A stretch of 64,000 nt of DNA from Arthrobacter alpinus (GCF_900105965.1 NZ_FNTV01000001.1:2604001-2668000); one strand, 5' to 3'; shown: positions 53,575-62,829, counted from the stretch's first letter. The notes: generated by a model not told the origin, from the sequence alone. Program-made: numbers and translations.

Positions 53575-55232
53575 ACCCGCACCCGCAAGCTGACATCGTG
53601 GCCGGAACCGCAGCCGCGCCGACTGATGAATGGTGGGCCTCCGCCGTCATCTACCAGGTCTATCCCCGTTCCTTTGCCGACGGCAACGGCGACGGCGTGG
53701 GCGATCTCGCCGGGCTCATCACCCGGCTGCCCTACATCGCCGCCCTCGGTGTTGACGGGATCTGGATGACTCCTTTCCAGCCTTCTCCCCAGCTTGACCA
53801 GGGCTACGACGTGAGCGATTACTGCGGCGTGGACCCACTCTTTGGCACCATGGAACAGTTCGATGAGCTGCTCGGGCTGGCCCACACGCTGGGCCTGCGG
53901 TTGTTGCTCGACGTTGTCCCCAACCACTGCTCCTCGGAGCACCCGCTGTTCCAGTCGGCACTCGCAGCTACTCCCGGTTCACCGGAACGGGACCTCTTCC
54001 ACTTCGTCCAGGGGCCTGCAGGCGGGTCCGACGTTCCGCCGAACAACTGGCAAAGCGTGTTCGGCGGACGGGCGTGGACCCGGGCCGCTCCGGACTCGCA
54101 AACGGACACCGATTGGTATCTGCACCTGTTCTCCCCGGGCCAACCTGACTGGAACTGGCGCAACCCCGCCGTCGGGGATTACTTCGATGACGTGCTGCGG
54201 TTCTGGTTCGACAAGGGCGTGGATGGCCTGCGCATTGACGTGGCACATGCCCTGTTCAAGGCCGACGGACTGCCGGACACACCCGCCACGCTCGAAATGG
54301 TGGACGGGCTTCGGGCCAACCCGCAGGTTTCGGACCAGGAGGAAGTCCACGACGTCTACCGCAGGTGGCGCACACTGGCCAACAGCTACCAGCCACACCG
54401 CCTTCTGGTGGGTGAGGTCAATCTGGAACCAGCCCGCGCGGCCCGCTACACCCGGCCCGACGAGATGCAACAAACGTTCGCTTTTGCGTTTGTGAAACTC
54501 GGTTGGGACGCCGCGGCGTGGGCGGCCGTTGGCAATGAGCTCGAGGCGGCACGGGAACCCCAGGGTGCCGCACCCACCTGGGCCTTGGAGAACCATGACA
54601 TTGTCCGCTCCGCCACGCGTTTTGGCGGCGGCGAACTTGGCAGCAGCCGGTCAAGGGCGGCATTGGTCGCGTTGTTGGGCTTGCCGGGCCCGGCGTATTT
54701 GTATCAGGGGCAGGAACTGGGCTTGCCCGAGGTCGATGTCCCCCTTGAGGCCCGGGTGGACCCCATGTGGGACAGGGGCGGGGTTTGCCGTGACGGGGCC
54801 CGGGTGCCCCTCCCCTGGACAGCTGACCCCGCACTCAACCACGGATTCTCACTGGCGGGGTCGGCAACCGTGCCAGCCGCGGAACCGTGGCTCCCGATCC
54901 CCTCGGGTTGGGGCGCGCACGCCATCGAGCTCCAACAGAGCGATGACGAGTCGTCGCTGGCGTTGACCATCAGTGCCTTGGAGCTGCGCCGCAAGTTGCT
55001 GGCCATGGGCATCCTTGGTACGGATGACGCCGGATCTTGGCGTGTGGAGGCGGGGAACCTGCTGATCTGCGAACGAAGCACTGACTTCTTCGTCGCCGTC
55101 GCCATGGGCACCGAAGCGGTGCGTCTGCCCCCTGGAACCGTGCTGCTCAGCGCCCTGCCCTTGGCGGAGGACGGCTGGCTGCAACCGAACAACGCCGCGT
55201 GGGTGTGGCGGGGTGAAGGCTGGGTCAATTGA
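53571..55232 (+). CDS. GH13 alpha-glucosidase
   Basis: 553 residues from a GTG fixed by a GTGA overlap with the permease. GH13 conserved regions: DVVPNH (114-119), GLRIDVAH with nucleophile Asp223, VGEVNL with acid/base Glu282, and ENHDIV with Asp343. The start WWASAVIYQVYPRSFADGNG is typical of oligo-1,6-glucosidase/alpha-glucosidase types (GH13_23/30-like). No signal peptide, so it cuts imported disaccharides such as maltose, trehalose-like or sucrose-type alpha-glucosides in the cytoplasm. Exact linkage preference cannot be read. Confidence 0.93.
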   Translation: MNPHPQADIVAGTAAAPTDEWWASAVIYQVYPRSFADGNGDGVGDLAGLITRLPYIAALGVDGIWMTPFQPSPQLDQGYDVSDYCGVDPLFGTMEQFDELLGLAHTLGLRLLLDVVPNHCSSEHPLFQSALAATPGSPERDLFHFVQGPAGGSDVPPNNWQSVFGGRAWTRAAPDSQTDTDWYLHLFSPGQPDWNWRNPAVGDYFDDVLRFWFDKGVDGLRIDVAHALFKADGLPDTPATLEMVDGLRANPQVSDQEEVHDVYRRWRTLANSYQPHRLLVGEVNLEPARAARYTRPDEMQQTFAFAFVKLGWDAAAWAAVGNELEAAREPQGAAPTWALENHDIVRSATRFGGGELGSSRSRAALVALLGLPGPAYLYQGQELGLPEVDVPLEARVDPMWDRGGVCRDGARVPLPWTADPALNHGFSLAGSATVPAAEPWLPIPSGWGAHAIELQQSDDESSLALTISALELRRKLLAMGILGTDDAGSWRVEAGNLLICERSTDFFVAVAMGTEAVRLPPGTVLLSALPLAEDGWLQPNNAAWVWRGEGWVN

Positions 55233-55499
55233 CGAGCTGGTCGCGGCGGCGGTGCAAGGTTGCGCGCCGGAAATTTCAAGGCCACGGACTGCTCGGCTCT
55301 TGCTTGTCCGGCCGGGAGGGCCTGCACTGACCCGGCATCGCATCCCCATCCAGTTGGCCGTTTGGATAGAACTTGCCGCATTGCGCCACTGGGCTCACGA
55401 AATACGAGCGATGCTCTGGATTTCGTCCGGCTGGTTGGTGCAGAATCAAAATGTCGCCTAATTGGGGGAGACATTCATTGTCAGCGGGGGAAATCCACT
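55233..55499. other. Intergenic region before the Rv0909-like gene
   Basis: 267 bases. Open frames cross it but none has a family match or a convincing start. It presumably holds the promoter of the small protein at 55500. Confidence 0.35.
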
Positions 55500-55688
55500 A
55501 TGGGAATTGACGACATCATCAACAAGGCCAAGGACATGCTGGGCACCGATCAAGGTGAACAAATCAGCGACACGGTCCTGGACAAGGCCTCAGATCTAGC
55601 CAAAAACGTCAGCGGCGGGAAATTCGAGGGCCAGGTCGAGGGAGTCCGCAACTCCATCGACGGCGCCATCGGCACGGAAGGCAAATAG
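55500..55688 (+). CDS. Small Rv0909/MT0933-like protein
   Basis: 62 residues, ATG with CGGGGGAA upstream. The pattern MGIDDIINKAKDMLGTDQGE, then DTVLDKASDLAKNVSGGKFE, is that of the MT0933/Rv0909 family: short hydrophilic amphipathic helices with lysine-rich turns. Members were named antitoxins from one mycobacterial toxin-antitoxin test, but most actinobacterial copies, like this one, have no toxin gene beside them. Function here unknown; a CsbD-like stress role is an alternative. Confidence 0.8.
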   Translation: MGIDDIINKAKDMLGTDQGEQISDTVLDKASDLAKNVSGGKFEGQVEGVRNSIDGAIGTEGK

Positions 55689-55697
55689 CCAAGGCAG

Positions 55698-55728
55698 GTG
55701 GCCTGCCCTGCATCGCAGGCCAGGCCAC
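55698..55728. terminator. Hairpin terminator of the Rv0909-like gene
   Basis: GTGGCCTGCCCTGC (55698-55711) pairs with GCAGGCCAGGCCAC (55715-55728) with a single mismatch and a 3-base loop, followed by TGTTT. It lies 9 bases past the stop. Confidence 0.75.
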
Positions 55729-55755
55729 TGTTTCAATTCCCGAAAGTTGCACCCA

Positions 55756-58134
55756 ATGACATTGCGAGGTCTCCGCAATTGCAAGGCAGTGCCGTCCACC
55801 GCTGTGGTTCTTGTTCTGGGGCTTGTCGCGTCCTTTGTTGTCATGCTCGTGGGGGCGGGCCCATCAATGGCCATGACGGCGCAGGACGCCTCCGGATTTC
55901 CCGGGCAGCAGGTGACGGTATTGCTGTCCAACCAGCAGGCCAACCCTGCTTTTACTTACTGGCAGGTCGCTGCCCCTGCAAATACATCGATTGCCAACGC
56001 CCAAGGCAACCAGGGCGGTGGGCTGTCGCCGTTCGCCTGCAGTTTCACGGCCACAGCTGCACAGTGCGGCCCTTCAGGCAACGGCGGCTGGGGAGCCGGC
56101 AACACCGTGACGCTGACTCTCACCATCAGCCCGGCCGCGCCGGCGGGGTCCTATGCAGGGAGCACGTCGCTGCCCAACGAAAGCGCAAACTTCACGGTGA
56201 CCGTCCTGCCGCCGCCTGCCCCAACGGTGGATTCACCGGCGTCAGGATCCCAGACCCTGAACCCCCAACCGCAGGTCTCTGGTACCAAACTGGCCGGCCA
56301 CAGCCTCCGGCTTTCCCTCGACGGCCAAGCCGCGTGCCTGGTCCCCGCGGATGCTGCCACGCTTTGGTCCTGCACGCCGCCGGCACCGCTGGCACCCGGC
56401 CCACACACTGCAAGCGCCGTGCAAGCCAGCCCCGGCGGCAGCACCTCGACGGCGTCGGAAACAGCGTCCTTTGAGGTCTTGGAACCCGCCCAGCTGCTGC
56501 CCGGCCATGCCGGGCCGGACACCATCATTCCCGGCCGGACAGTAGCGCATAAAATCAGCTTCACCAACAACGGTCCCGGGACGGCCCGGGGCGTCGCGGC
56601 AGGTGCAGCGTCAGCGGACTTTCTCATCGCGGACTGTGTCCTGTCCGGATCCACGGTGCCCTGTTCAAGCCTGGGAGAGGGAACCCTTTCCCTGGGCGAT
56701 CTCGCCCCCGGCACGGCTGCCATCGTGTCAATAAACCTGACGCTGCCCGCGGACCGGCTGCCCGGCTCCACTGCCACCATCACCGCAACCGCCTCCTCAA
56801 TCAACGAGGCCTCCTCGCCCGTGGCTGCGTCCAAAACCCTGGCCGTGGTTGCCCTCCCTCCCCCGGCCATCCTCGCCCCTGCCCAGGGAAGCACGTCCAC
56901 CGAGAGGCGGCCGGTACTGAGCGGCACCGGCGACCTGCTTAGCGCCGTGGCAGTTTCGGCGAACGGTCAGGTGGTTTGTGCCGCGGCCCCGGTGGACGCA
57001 TCCGGGGCGTGGCGCTGCCCCGTCCCTGCGCCGCTTCCTGTGGGAACTGTTCGCGTCACTGCCAGCCAAACGGACAGCAACGGGCTCAGCTCCGCCGCCA
57101 CGGAAGGCTATTTTGTGGTGGACATAGCGCCACCATTGGTGTCGTCTCCGCAAGGCGGCGTGCAAACCAGGGAACGCCGCCCGGCTATCGGCGGAAGCAG
57201 CGGATACCCGGGCGCTGAGGTCACCGTGACAGGAACGTCGGCGGGGCGCCTGTGCACAGCCACCGTGGCCGGTGACGGCACCTGGTGGTGCACCCCGGCG
57301 TCCGATCTGGCCCTTGGGGTTGCACGGATTCAGGCCACCCAATCGCTCAATGGCTTCACCTCCTTGGCATCGCCCGGCGTGGGCTTCACCGTGCTGGGCC
57401 CGGTGGCCACCAAACCGGTGGAACCCCAGCCTCCGGCACCCGCCCCCACTCCTGCGCCCACACCGGTTCCAACCTTGGCCCGGCCAGTGCCCGCACCCGC
57501 ACCACCCATGCAGGGGCCGCCAATACAGGGCCCTCCAACCCCGGGGCCGCCGGCACCACAGCCCGGGCCACCCTCGCCTCCACCGTCTTTGGCCGCCGGC
57601 AATGAACCCCTGCGCATGGACATGCGCTTTGGTTCCGGCATCATCATTCCAGGCGAGACCATGCGCATGATGGGAACGCTCGGCCCCAACCGCACGGACT
57701 CGGCAGTCACCTTGCTGGTCAACGGGACGGTCAACAAGGGCATGATTTACCGCAGTGTCAGTGCGGCCCCTACGGGGGAATGTGTTGTTGCCACCCAAAA
57801 TTTCAGCTGCACCATTGTGCTGGAGCCGGGACAGGCCGCGGAACTGACCATCAGGCTCATTGCGGACCTGCTCAATGCACCCGCCTCAGCCAATCAACAG
57901 CTCACGGTGACCTCATCCAACGCAGCACAGAACAACTCCATGACTGTCACGTCCGCCGTCAAGGGCACCAGCGAGACAAGTGCCCTTGCCTCCCAGATCA
58001 GCGCGTTCCCCGGACCGCTCATCCCCCTCATCGCCTTGTTCCTGCTGGCCCTGGCCGCGACAGAAACCGAGCGTCGAAAATCTGGCCGCCCAATACTGCC
58101 AGCCACACCGTTCAACAGCAGAACCAGTAGCTAG
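55756..58134 (+). CDS. Large secreted, membrane-anchored protein with Ig-like and DUF11-type repeats
   Basis: 792 residues. Sec signal with hydrophobic core AVVLVLGLVASFVVMLVGAG and cleavage near SMA (about 38). Then beta-rich repeats, a DUF11-like segment (about 255-370, ISFTNNGPGTARGVAAGAAS), and at least three bacterial Ig-like repeats around 375-550 with paired Cys (QVVCAAAPVDASGAWRCPVP). A Pro-rich linker spans about 552-617. A last domain follows, then one membrane segment (about 750-768, PLIPLIALFLLALAATE) and a basic tail ERRKSGR. No LPxTG sortase signal before the membrane helix. Probably an extracellular stalk or adhesin anchored in the membrane. The start is at 55756; a TTG three codons earlier is possible. 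Confidence 0.85.
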   Translation: MTLRGLRNCKAVPSTAVVLVLGLVASFVVMLVGAGPSMAMTAQDASGFPGQQVTVLLSNQQANPAFTYWQVAAPANTSIANAQGNQGGGLSPFACSFTATAAQCGPSGNGGWGAGNTVTLTLTISPAAPAGSYAGSTSLPNESANFTVTVLPPPAPTVDSPASGSQTLNPQPQVSGTKLAGHSLRLSLDGQAACLVPADAATLWSCTPPAPLAPGPHTASAVQASPGGSTSTASETASFEVLEPAQLLPGHAGPDTIIPGRTVAHKISFTNNGPGTARGVAAGAASADFLIADCVLSGSTVPCSSLGEGTLSLGDLAPGTAAIVSINLTLPADRLPGSTATITATASSINEASSPVAASKTLAVVALPPPAILAPAQGSTSTERRPVLSGTGDLLSAVAVSANGQVVCAAAPVDASGAWRCPVPAPLPVGTVRVTASQTDSNGLSSAATEGYFVVDIAPPLVSSPQGGVQTRERRPAIGGSSGYPGAEVTVTGTSAGRLCTATVAGDGTWWCTPASDLALGVARIQATQSLNGFTSLASPGVGFTVLGPVATKPVEPQPPAPAPTPAPTPVPTLARPVPAPAPPMQGPPIQGPPTPGPPAPQPGPPSPPPSLAAGNEPLRMDMRFGSGIIIPGETMRMMGTLGPNRTDSAVTLLVNGTVNKGMIYRSVSAAPTGECVVATQNFSCTIVLEPGQAAELTIRLIADLLNAPASANQQLTVTSSNAAQNNSMTVTSAVKGTSETSALASQISAFPGPLIPLIALFLLALAATETERRKSGRPILPATPFNSRTSS

Positions 58135-58143
58135 AAGCCCATC

Positions 58144-59145
58144 GTGACGAGGAGATCCACAAACGTGAAGAACACTGAAACATCGCGTGGAACAAAAACA
58201 TCTAGGCGCAGACGCAACCCTGCCCCCATCATCCTTGGCGTTGCCGCGGCATTGCTGGCTGTCTACTACGTGGTCGTTTCACTGTCCGGGGTCCTTCAAA
58301 CGTCCTCCAAGGTCAATGTGACGGGAGGTATCGAGCCGGCAGACGGGGATTTTCTGACCCTGCAGATGCGGATCCAGGACGTCGACCTTAGCAACAGGGT
58401 CATCCAGGCCAATGTTCTGCCCATCCCGCACGGCTCACTGGTGGGCTCAAAGTCCGGGGAAATGTCCAGAGGCCTGCGCATTGAGCTCTCCAGCGGCGGC
58501 GTCACCACCTCCGTGGTCACCTATCCCGGCAAGTCAATTGTCGATCCCACCTCGGTGACCCTAAACCTGGACCGGGGAGACAGTGCCTACCCCTTTGACA
58601 AACCCTTCGCCAATGTCCACCTCAGCGTCCAGGACGATGAATTGAACGAGGCTGTGCCGTTTGTCCTGACCGTCGAAAACTCGGCCAGGCCCTGGAATCT
58701 GCAGGGGGAATTGGCAGCCCCGGTCTCGGAGGACGGCAAGGTGTCACTGCCACTTTCGCTTCAGGGACACCGGGATCCACTCAGCATCACCCTGGTGGGG
58801 TTCTACGTGCTCGCGATCCTGCTGACCACTTTGATGGCTGTGGTCACCATCGGCAGCGCCCTGATCAAGAGGCAGCTGGAGTTTTCCAACGTCATCTGGC
58901 TCTCCGCCACCATGATCTCCTTCCCCGCCCTGCGCAGCGCCATGCCGGGGGCCCCGCCCATTGGCACCACACTGGACTTTATCGTGTTCTTCCCCTGCGT
59001 GTGCCTTATCGCCGGCATGCTCGTGTGGACAGGCGCCCACCTGCTCTGGCGTGAGAGCGCCCTTCTTCGGAAGCGGCACTTCGAGGACGAGTTGGACGAT
59101 GAGGACTACTTTGACGAGGAACTTCCCGAGAAGGTCAACGCCTAG
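58144..59145 (+). CDS. DUF4436 membrane protein
   Basis: 333 residues from a GTG. A basic leader (SRRRRNPAP), one membrane segment (about 28-49), an extracytoplasmic beta-rich domain (GDFLTLQMRIQDVDLSNRVI, LPIPHGSLVGSK), then three C-terminal membrane segments and a strongly acidic tail (DELDDEDYFDEELPE). This layout is that of the DUF4436 family. Function unknown. It starts 9 bases after the Ig-like surface protein, so the two are probably partners. Confidence 0.83.
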   Translation: MTRRSTNVKNTETSRGTKTSRRRRNPAPIILGVAAALLAVYYVVVSLSGVLQTSSKVNVTGGIEPADGDFLTLQMRIQDVDLSNRVIQANVLPIPHGSLVGSKSGEMSRGLRIELSSGGVTTSVVTYPGKSIVDPTSVTLNLDRGDSAYPFDKPFANVHLSVQDDELNEAVPFVLTVENSARPWNLQGELAAPVSEDGKVSLPLSLQGHRDPLSITLVGFYVLAILLTTLMAVVTIGSALIKRQLEFSNVIWLSATMISFPALRSAMPGAPPIGTTLDFIVFFPCVCLIAGMLVWTGAHLLWRESALLRKRHFEDELDDEDYFDEELPEKVNA

Positions 59146-59397
59146 CGTCATGAAAGAGGGACTGGTACCTGCGCGGCGCTGACGCGCGGACATGGCAAGG
59201 CGTTGATGGCAATCCTTTAGGTTAAAAGAACGCCACCAGCACAGCACTCCAATGGCAAGGTCCTTCGCAAATGCCTGCACCGGAAGACTAACTCGCTAGT
59301 GTTCGCCGGGACACAACGTCGGTGTCTTGGATACTTATTCGGCTAACAGGATTCAACTGTCACTCAATAGCCGCTACCTTGTCATGGAGACTCGGGT

Positions 59398-59421
59398 CAC
59401 GTGCAAGGTTGCTTGCACGTG
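59398..59421. promoter_or_regulatory. Perfect 24-bp interrupted palindrome
   Basis: CACGTGCAAG (59398-59407), GTTG, CTTGCACGTG (59412-59421). Ten perfect base pairs around a 4-base centre, 18 bases before the -35 box of the gntR promoter. A regulator site or small hairpin. Confidence 0.75.
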
Positions 59422-59438
59422 GCATAGATCCGCAGTTG

Positions 59439-59467
59439 TTGCATTTAGTTTGTACTGACAATAAGAT
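59439..59467 (+). promoter_or_regulatory. Predicted promoter of gntR-iolB with an internal dyad
   Basis: -35 TTGCAT (59439-59444), 17-base spacer, -10 TAAGAT (59462-59467). The spacer holds TTGT-ACTG-ACAA (59450-59461), a likely operator of the encoded GntR protein. Start of transcription near 59474. Confidence 0.65.
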
Positions 59468-59543
59468 ATGGTTGACGACACCAGAGGTGCTCCAACTTGG
59501 CTGAGTCGCACCCTTCCAACGCGCCGATGCACTAGGAGATCCC

Positions 59544-60284
59544 ATGGATAACTCACTCAATCTCAGCATTGACCGTTCCTCCCCCATTCCGCTCTATCAC
59601 CAAGTGGTCAAGGGCATAGAAGCGGCCATTCATAGTGGCCACTTGATCCCCGGCAGCAAACTGGACAATGAGATCGATCTTGCGGCGCAGTTGAATCTTT
59701 CCCGTCCCACCATGCGCAAGGCCATGGATGAGCTGGTCCGGTCCGGCCTGCTCGTGCGCAAACGCGGCGTAGGCACCCAGGTGGTCGCCAGCCAGGTCCG
59801 CCGTCCGCTGGAACTTTCCAGTCTCTTCGATGACCTCAGCGCCCGCGGCAGCAAGCCCAGCACCTCAGTCCTGACGTTCACCCACATCGAGGCTGACCTG
59901 CCCACCATTGCGGCGCTGGGGCTTGATGCAGGGTCCAAGGTTTACCATTTCACCCGCCTTCGCAAGGTGGACGGCAAGCCGCTGGCCCTCATGGAAAACT
60001 GGGTCCGCGACGACATAACAACAATCGACGAGGCCATGCTGGCCAGCCAGGGCCTCTATGGAATCCTTCGAAACGCGGGCGTGAACTTCCGCCTTGCCAG
60101 CCAGAGCATCGGGGCCATGGTGGCCAACGACTATCAGGCACCCTTGCTGGAAGCCGGTGTGGGGTCGGCGCTGGTCACCATGGACCGCACTGCGTTGGAT
60201 GACAAGGGCCGGATGGTGGAAACAGGCCACCACGTTTACAGGGCAGACAATTACAGCTTTGAAATGACACTCGTGCAACGCTGA
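59544..60284 (+). CDS. GntR/HutC-family regulator of the inositol genes
   Basis: 246 residues. Winged helix at about 15-80 (PLYHQVVKGIEAAIHSGHLI, LAAQLNLSRPTMRKAMDELV) followed by a UTRA ligand domain (SSLFDDLSARGSKPSTSVLT; RLRKVDGKPLALMENWVRDD). It precedes iolB by 19 bases on the same strand and probably represses its own unit and perhaps the iol genes beyond, with an inositol intermediate as inducer. ATG with TAGGAGATCC upstream. Confidence 0.92.
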   Translation: MDNSLNLSIDRSSPIPLYHQVVKGIEAAIHSGHLIPGSKLDNEIDLAAQLNLSRPTMRKAMDELVRSGLLVRKRGVGTQVVASQVRRPLELSSLFDDLSARGSKPSTSVLTFTHIEADLPTIAALGLDAGSKVYHFTRLRKVDGKPLALMENWVRDDITTIDEAMLASQGLYGILRNAGVNFRLASQSIGAMVANDYQAPLLEAGVGSALVTMDRTALDDKGRMVETGHHVYRADNYSFEMTLVQR

Positions 60285-60303
60285 CAGGAAGACCAACAAA
60301 TTC

Positions 60304-61197
60304 ATGGCGAACTGGGTATACAAGCTAGATGAGGCACGCGACGGGCTCTGGGATGTTTCCCTGGGCACCAGCGATTCGGCACTAAAGGTGGATGGCTGGG
60401 CACACACGGGCCTCAAAGTGGCAACGTTGGAAGCCGGCGGCTCCGTCCAGCTGCCGTCCGCCAGCGAGGAACGGATTGTTGTCCCCCTCAACGGCGACTT
60501 CACCGTCATGGTCGACGGCGTGGAGCACCAGCTGGCAGGCCGAGCCTCGGTCTTCACCGGCCCCTCGGATGTTCTTTATTCAGGCATCAACAAGGCCCTG
60601 ACCATCAGCTCCGGCGACGGCGGCCGGGTGGCGATTGCCACCGCGCCGGCGCACAACAGCTACCCAACACGTCTCGTCACGGCGGCCAGCATCCCAGTGG
60701 AACTGCGCGGCGCAGGCAATTGCTCCCGCCAGGTGCACAACTTTGGCACGCCAGGGGCACTGGAAGCGGACAGGTTCATTGTTTGTGAGGTGATTACTCC
60801 CGCGGGCAACTGGTCCTCGTACCCTCCCCACAAGCATGATGAGGAAAAAGAGGGTGAAACCGCCCTCGAGGAGATCTACTACTTTGAAACCCAGGTGGCT
60901 GCCGGATCGCCAGCGCCGGTTGACGCCGATGCCGTCGGTTACCAGCGCGTGTACGCCTCGGATGAGCGCCCGATCGACGTCAACGCCGAGGTCCGCACCG
61001 GCGACACCGTCTTGGTTCCCTACGGCTGGCACGGGCCTGCCATGGCCGCTCCCGGGTACGACCTTTACTACCTCAATGTCATGGCCGGCGCCGGCCCCGT
61101 CCGCGAGTGGCTGATCAGCGATGACCCGCACCACGGCTGGGTCCGCCAGACCTGGGACAAGGCGGACATCGATCCCCGCCTGCCCTTCAGTGCCTAG
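60304..61197 (+). CDS. iolB: 5-deoxy-glucuronate isomerase
   Basis: 297 residues, double cupin. The metal-binding segment YPPHKHDEEKEGETALEEIY contains the His/His/Glu ligands, and the last ligand region is VPYGWHGPAMAAPGYDLYYL. The enzyme converts 5-deoxy-glucuronate to 5-dehydro-2-deoxy-gluconate, the fourth step of myo-inositol breakdown. It follows gntR in the same direction and is separated from convergent inositol genes by a strong terminator. The other iol genes (iolC, D, E) are not in view. Confidence 0.94.
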   Translation: MANWVYKLDEARDGLWDVSLGTSDSALKVDGWAHTGLKVATLEAGGSVQLPSASEERIVVPLNGDFTVMVDGVEHQLAGRASVFTGPSDVLYSGINKALTISSGDGGRVAIATAPAHNSYPTRLVTAASIPVELRGAGNCSRQVHNFGTPGALEADRFIVCEVITPAGNWSSYPPHKHDEEKEGETALEEIYYFETQVAAGSPAPVDADAVGYQRVYASDERPIDVNAEVRTGDTVLVPYGWHGPAMAAPGYDLYYLNVMAGAGPVREWLISDDPHHGWVRQTWDKADIDPRLPFSA

Positions 61198-61320
61198 CCG
61201 GAACCCAACGGCACCACTGCAAACAGCCCCAAGCCTTAGCGCTATCCTGCCAGTCCGCGGGAGCGCAATGGAAAGCGACGTGGTCGCGATCCAAGGACTT
61301 GCCTGAGCATTCCGGCTGCG

Positions 61321-61375
61321 GCACAAAAGCCAGGTGCCGGCTCCCCTGAGAGGGGCCGGCACCTGGCTTTTGTGC
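61321..61375. terminator. Very strong bidirectional terminator between iolB and the inositol transporter
   Basis: Twenty bases GCACAAAAGCCAGGTGCCGG (61321-61340) pair perfectly with 61356-61375, and the stem continues inward through CTCCCCT/AGGGG with one extra T. On each strand a T-rich run follows from the stem itself. It divides convergent genes. Confidence 0.88.
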
Positions 61376-61392
61376 GGGAACTATTTGGCTGT

Positions 61393-62829
61393 TCAGGGGG
61401 TGCGGCTGCCAACCGGGGCTTTGGCTCCCGCGATGTTTTTGAAATAGTGCTCCAGGTCTTCCAGGCTCTTGTCCTTGGTTTCGGGGATGAACTTGGCGGC
61501 AAATGCGATGGCGCCAACGCCAAGCACGGCAAATACAAAGAATGTGTTGGACAGTCCAATCCCAGCGAGGAGCTGCGGGAAGCCGAAGCCCACCAGGAAG
61601 TTCACGATCCACAAGATGAAGGCAGATGCGCCCATCCCGAGCCCGCGGATTTTCAGCGGGAAGATCTCCGAGAGCATCAGCCAGGTAACGGGCGAGATGG
61701 CGCCCTGCTGGAAGGCAAGGAATGTCACGGTCAAGGACAGGATCACGTAGCCGCGCATTGTCCCTTCGGGCAGGATGAGCGAGAAGAGGCCAATCAACAG
61801 CAACGCGGTGGTGGTGCCGATCTGGCCGGTGATGAGCATCCGACGTCGGCCCACCTTGCCCAGGAGCCAGATCCCAAGGAACGTGGCCAGCACGGAAATG
61901 ACGCCGTTGGCGATGTTGGCTGTCAGTGCGGCTTCACGGCCAAAACCGGACTCGGCCAAAATCTGGGTTCCGTAGTACATGATCGAGTTGACGCCGGTGA
62001 TCTGTTGGATGACCGCGAGTCCGATCCCCACCATGAAGATCCGCCGGAGCCAGGGAATTCCGAGGTCCTTCCAGGAGCCCATCTTGGACTTGTAGTCCTC
62101 CACGGCCATGGCTTTGACTTCCTCGAATTCCGCCCGGGCCTCGGTCTGGGACCGGATCCGTTGCAGGACGCTGAGCGTCTCGCCGAAGCTGCCCATGGAG
62201 GCCAGCCAGCGTGGGCTTTCGGGCATGAAGTTCATGCCGATCCACAGTGCGATGGCGGGGAGGGTGGCAATGACCAGCATCCAGCGCCAGATTCCGCCTG
62301 CTTCGCCGAACGTGTTTCCCAGGTAGGCGTTGAAGATGAAGGCCAGCAGCTGCCCGGTGACGATCATCAGTTCGTTCTGCGTCACGATCCGGCCGCGTCG
62401 GGCGCTGGGTGAAACCTCGGCGAGGTACACCGGCACGGTCACCGAAGCGCCACCCACGGCAAGTCCCAACACAAAGCGGGCAGCGATCATCACTTCGGTG
62501 CTCGGCGCGAAGGTGCAGGACAGTGTTCCCAAAAGGAAGATGACGGCCAGGACCATGATCATCTTGCGGCGGCCGTGGCTGTCCGCGAGGCGGCCGCCAA
62601 ACAGGGCGCCGAAGGCGGCACCGAAGAGCAGTGAGGATGTCACCAGCCCCTCGGTCAGCGGCGTGAGGCCCAGGTCCTCCTGCATGTACGGCAACGCGCC
62701 GTTGATGACTCCGGTGTCGTAGCCGAAGAGAAGTCCACCGAACGTCGAAATGATGGTTACGGTGCGCAGCGCCCGCTTGTGATTGACCGGCGGTTTGCCG
62801 GCGACGTCGTTCGGCAGCGACGCGGTCAT
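61393..62829 (-). CDS. iolT: Sugar porter-family MFS, myo-inositol transporter
   Basis: 478 residues, 12 membrane segments. Sugar porter signatures: GYDTGVINGALPYMQ in TM1, GGRLADSHGRRKMIM, PESPRWLASMG after TM6, QQITGVNSIMYYGTQI in TM7 and the terminal PETKDKSLEDLE. These match IolT-type inositol/proton symporters. The neighbours (an isomerase, iolG on the same strand, iolB convergent) support inositol as cargo. The start overlaps the isomerase stop (ATGA). Confidence 0.9.
   Translation of the reverse strand: MTASLPNDVAGKPPVNHKRALRTVTIISTFGGLLFGYDTGVINGALPYMQEDLGLTPLTEGLVTSSLLFGAAFGALFGGRLADSHGRRKMIMVLAVIFLLGTLSCTFAPSTEVMIAARFVLGLAVGGASVTVPVYLAEVSPSARRGRIVTQNELMIVTGQLLAFIFNAYLGNTFGEAGGIWRWMLVIATLPAIALWIGMNFMPESPRWLASMGSFGETLSVLQRIRSQTEARAEFEEVKAMAVEDYKSKMGSWKDLGIPWLRRIFMVGIGLAVIQQITGVNSIMYYGTQILAESGFGREAALTANIANGVISVLATFLGIWLLGKVGRRRMLITGQIGTTTALLLIGLFSLILPEGTMRGYVILSLTVTFLAFQQGAISPVTWLMLSEIFPLKIRGLGMGASAFILWIVNFLVGFGFPQLLAGIGLSNTFFVFAVLGVGAIAFAAKFIPETKDKSLEDLEHYFKNIAGAKAPVGSRTP

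Larger units (their letters stand above)
59146..59543. promoter_or_regulatory. Regulatory region before the GntR-iolB unit
   Basis: 398 bases without a gene. It carries the 24-base interrupted palindrome (59398-59421), a good sigma-70-type promoter (59439-59467) with a dyad inside its spacer, and nothing else I can identify. It also holds the 3' end of the DUF4436 transcript, for which I see no clear terminator. Confidence 0.55.

Noticed and set aside
55500..55688. Toxin-antitoxin locus based on the MT0933-like protein
   Set aside because: No toxin-like gene lies on either side; the small protein stands alone with its own terminator.
56797..57798. 333-codon open frame on the minus strand
   Set aside because: Opposite the Ig-like/proline-rich surface protein gene; it exists because the Pro/Ala-rich coding strand lacks stops in the mirror frame.
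58081..58134. LPATPF near the end of the surface protein as a sortase signal
   Set aside because: It lies after the membrane helix and basic residues, and lacks the Thr-Gly pair; a sortase signal must precede the helix.
61372..62412. 346-codon open frame on the plus strand
   Set aside because: Antisense to the inositol transporter; composition (Gln, His, Glu, Gly-rich) is typical of a mirror frame and no start signal is present.
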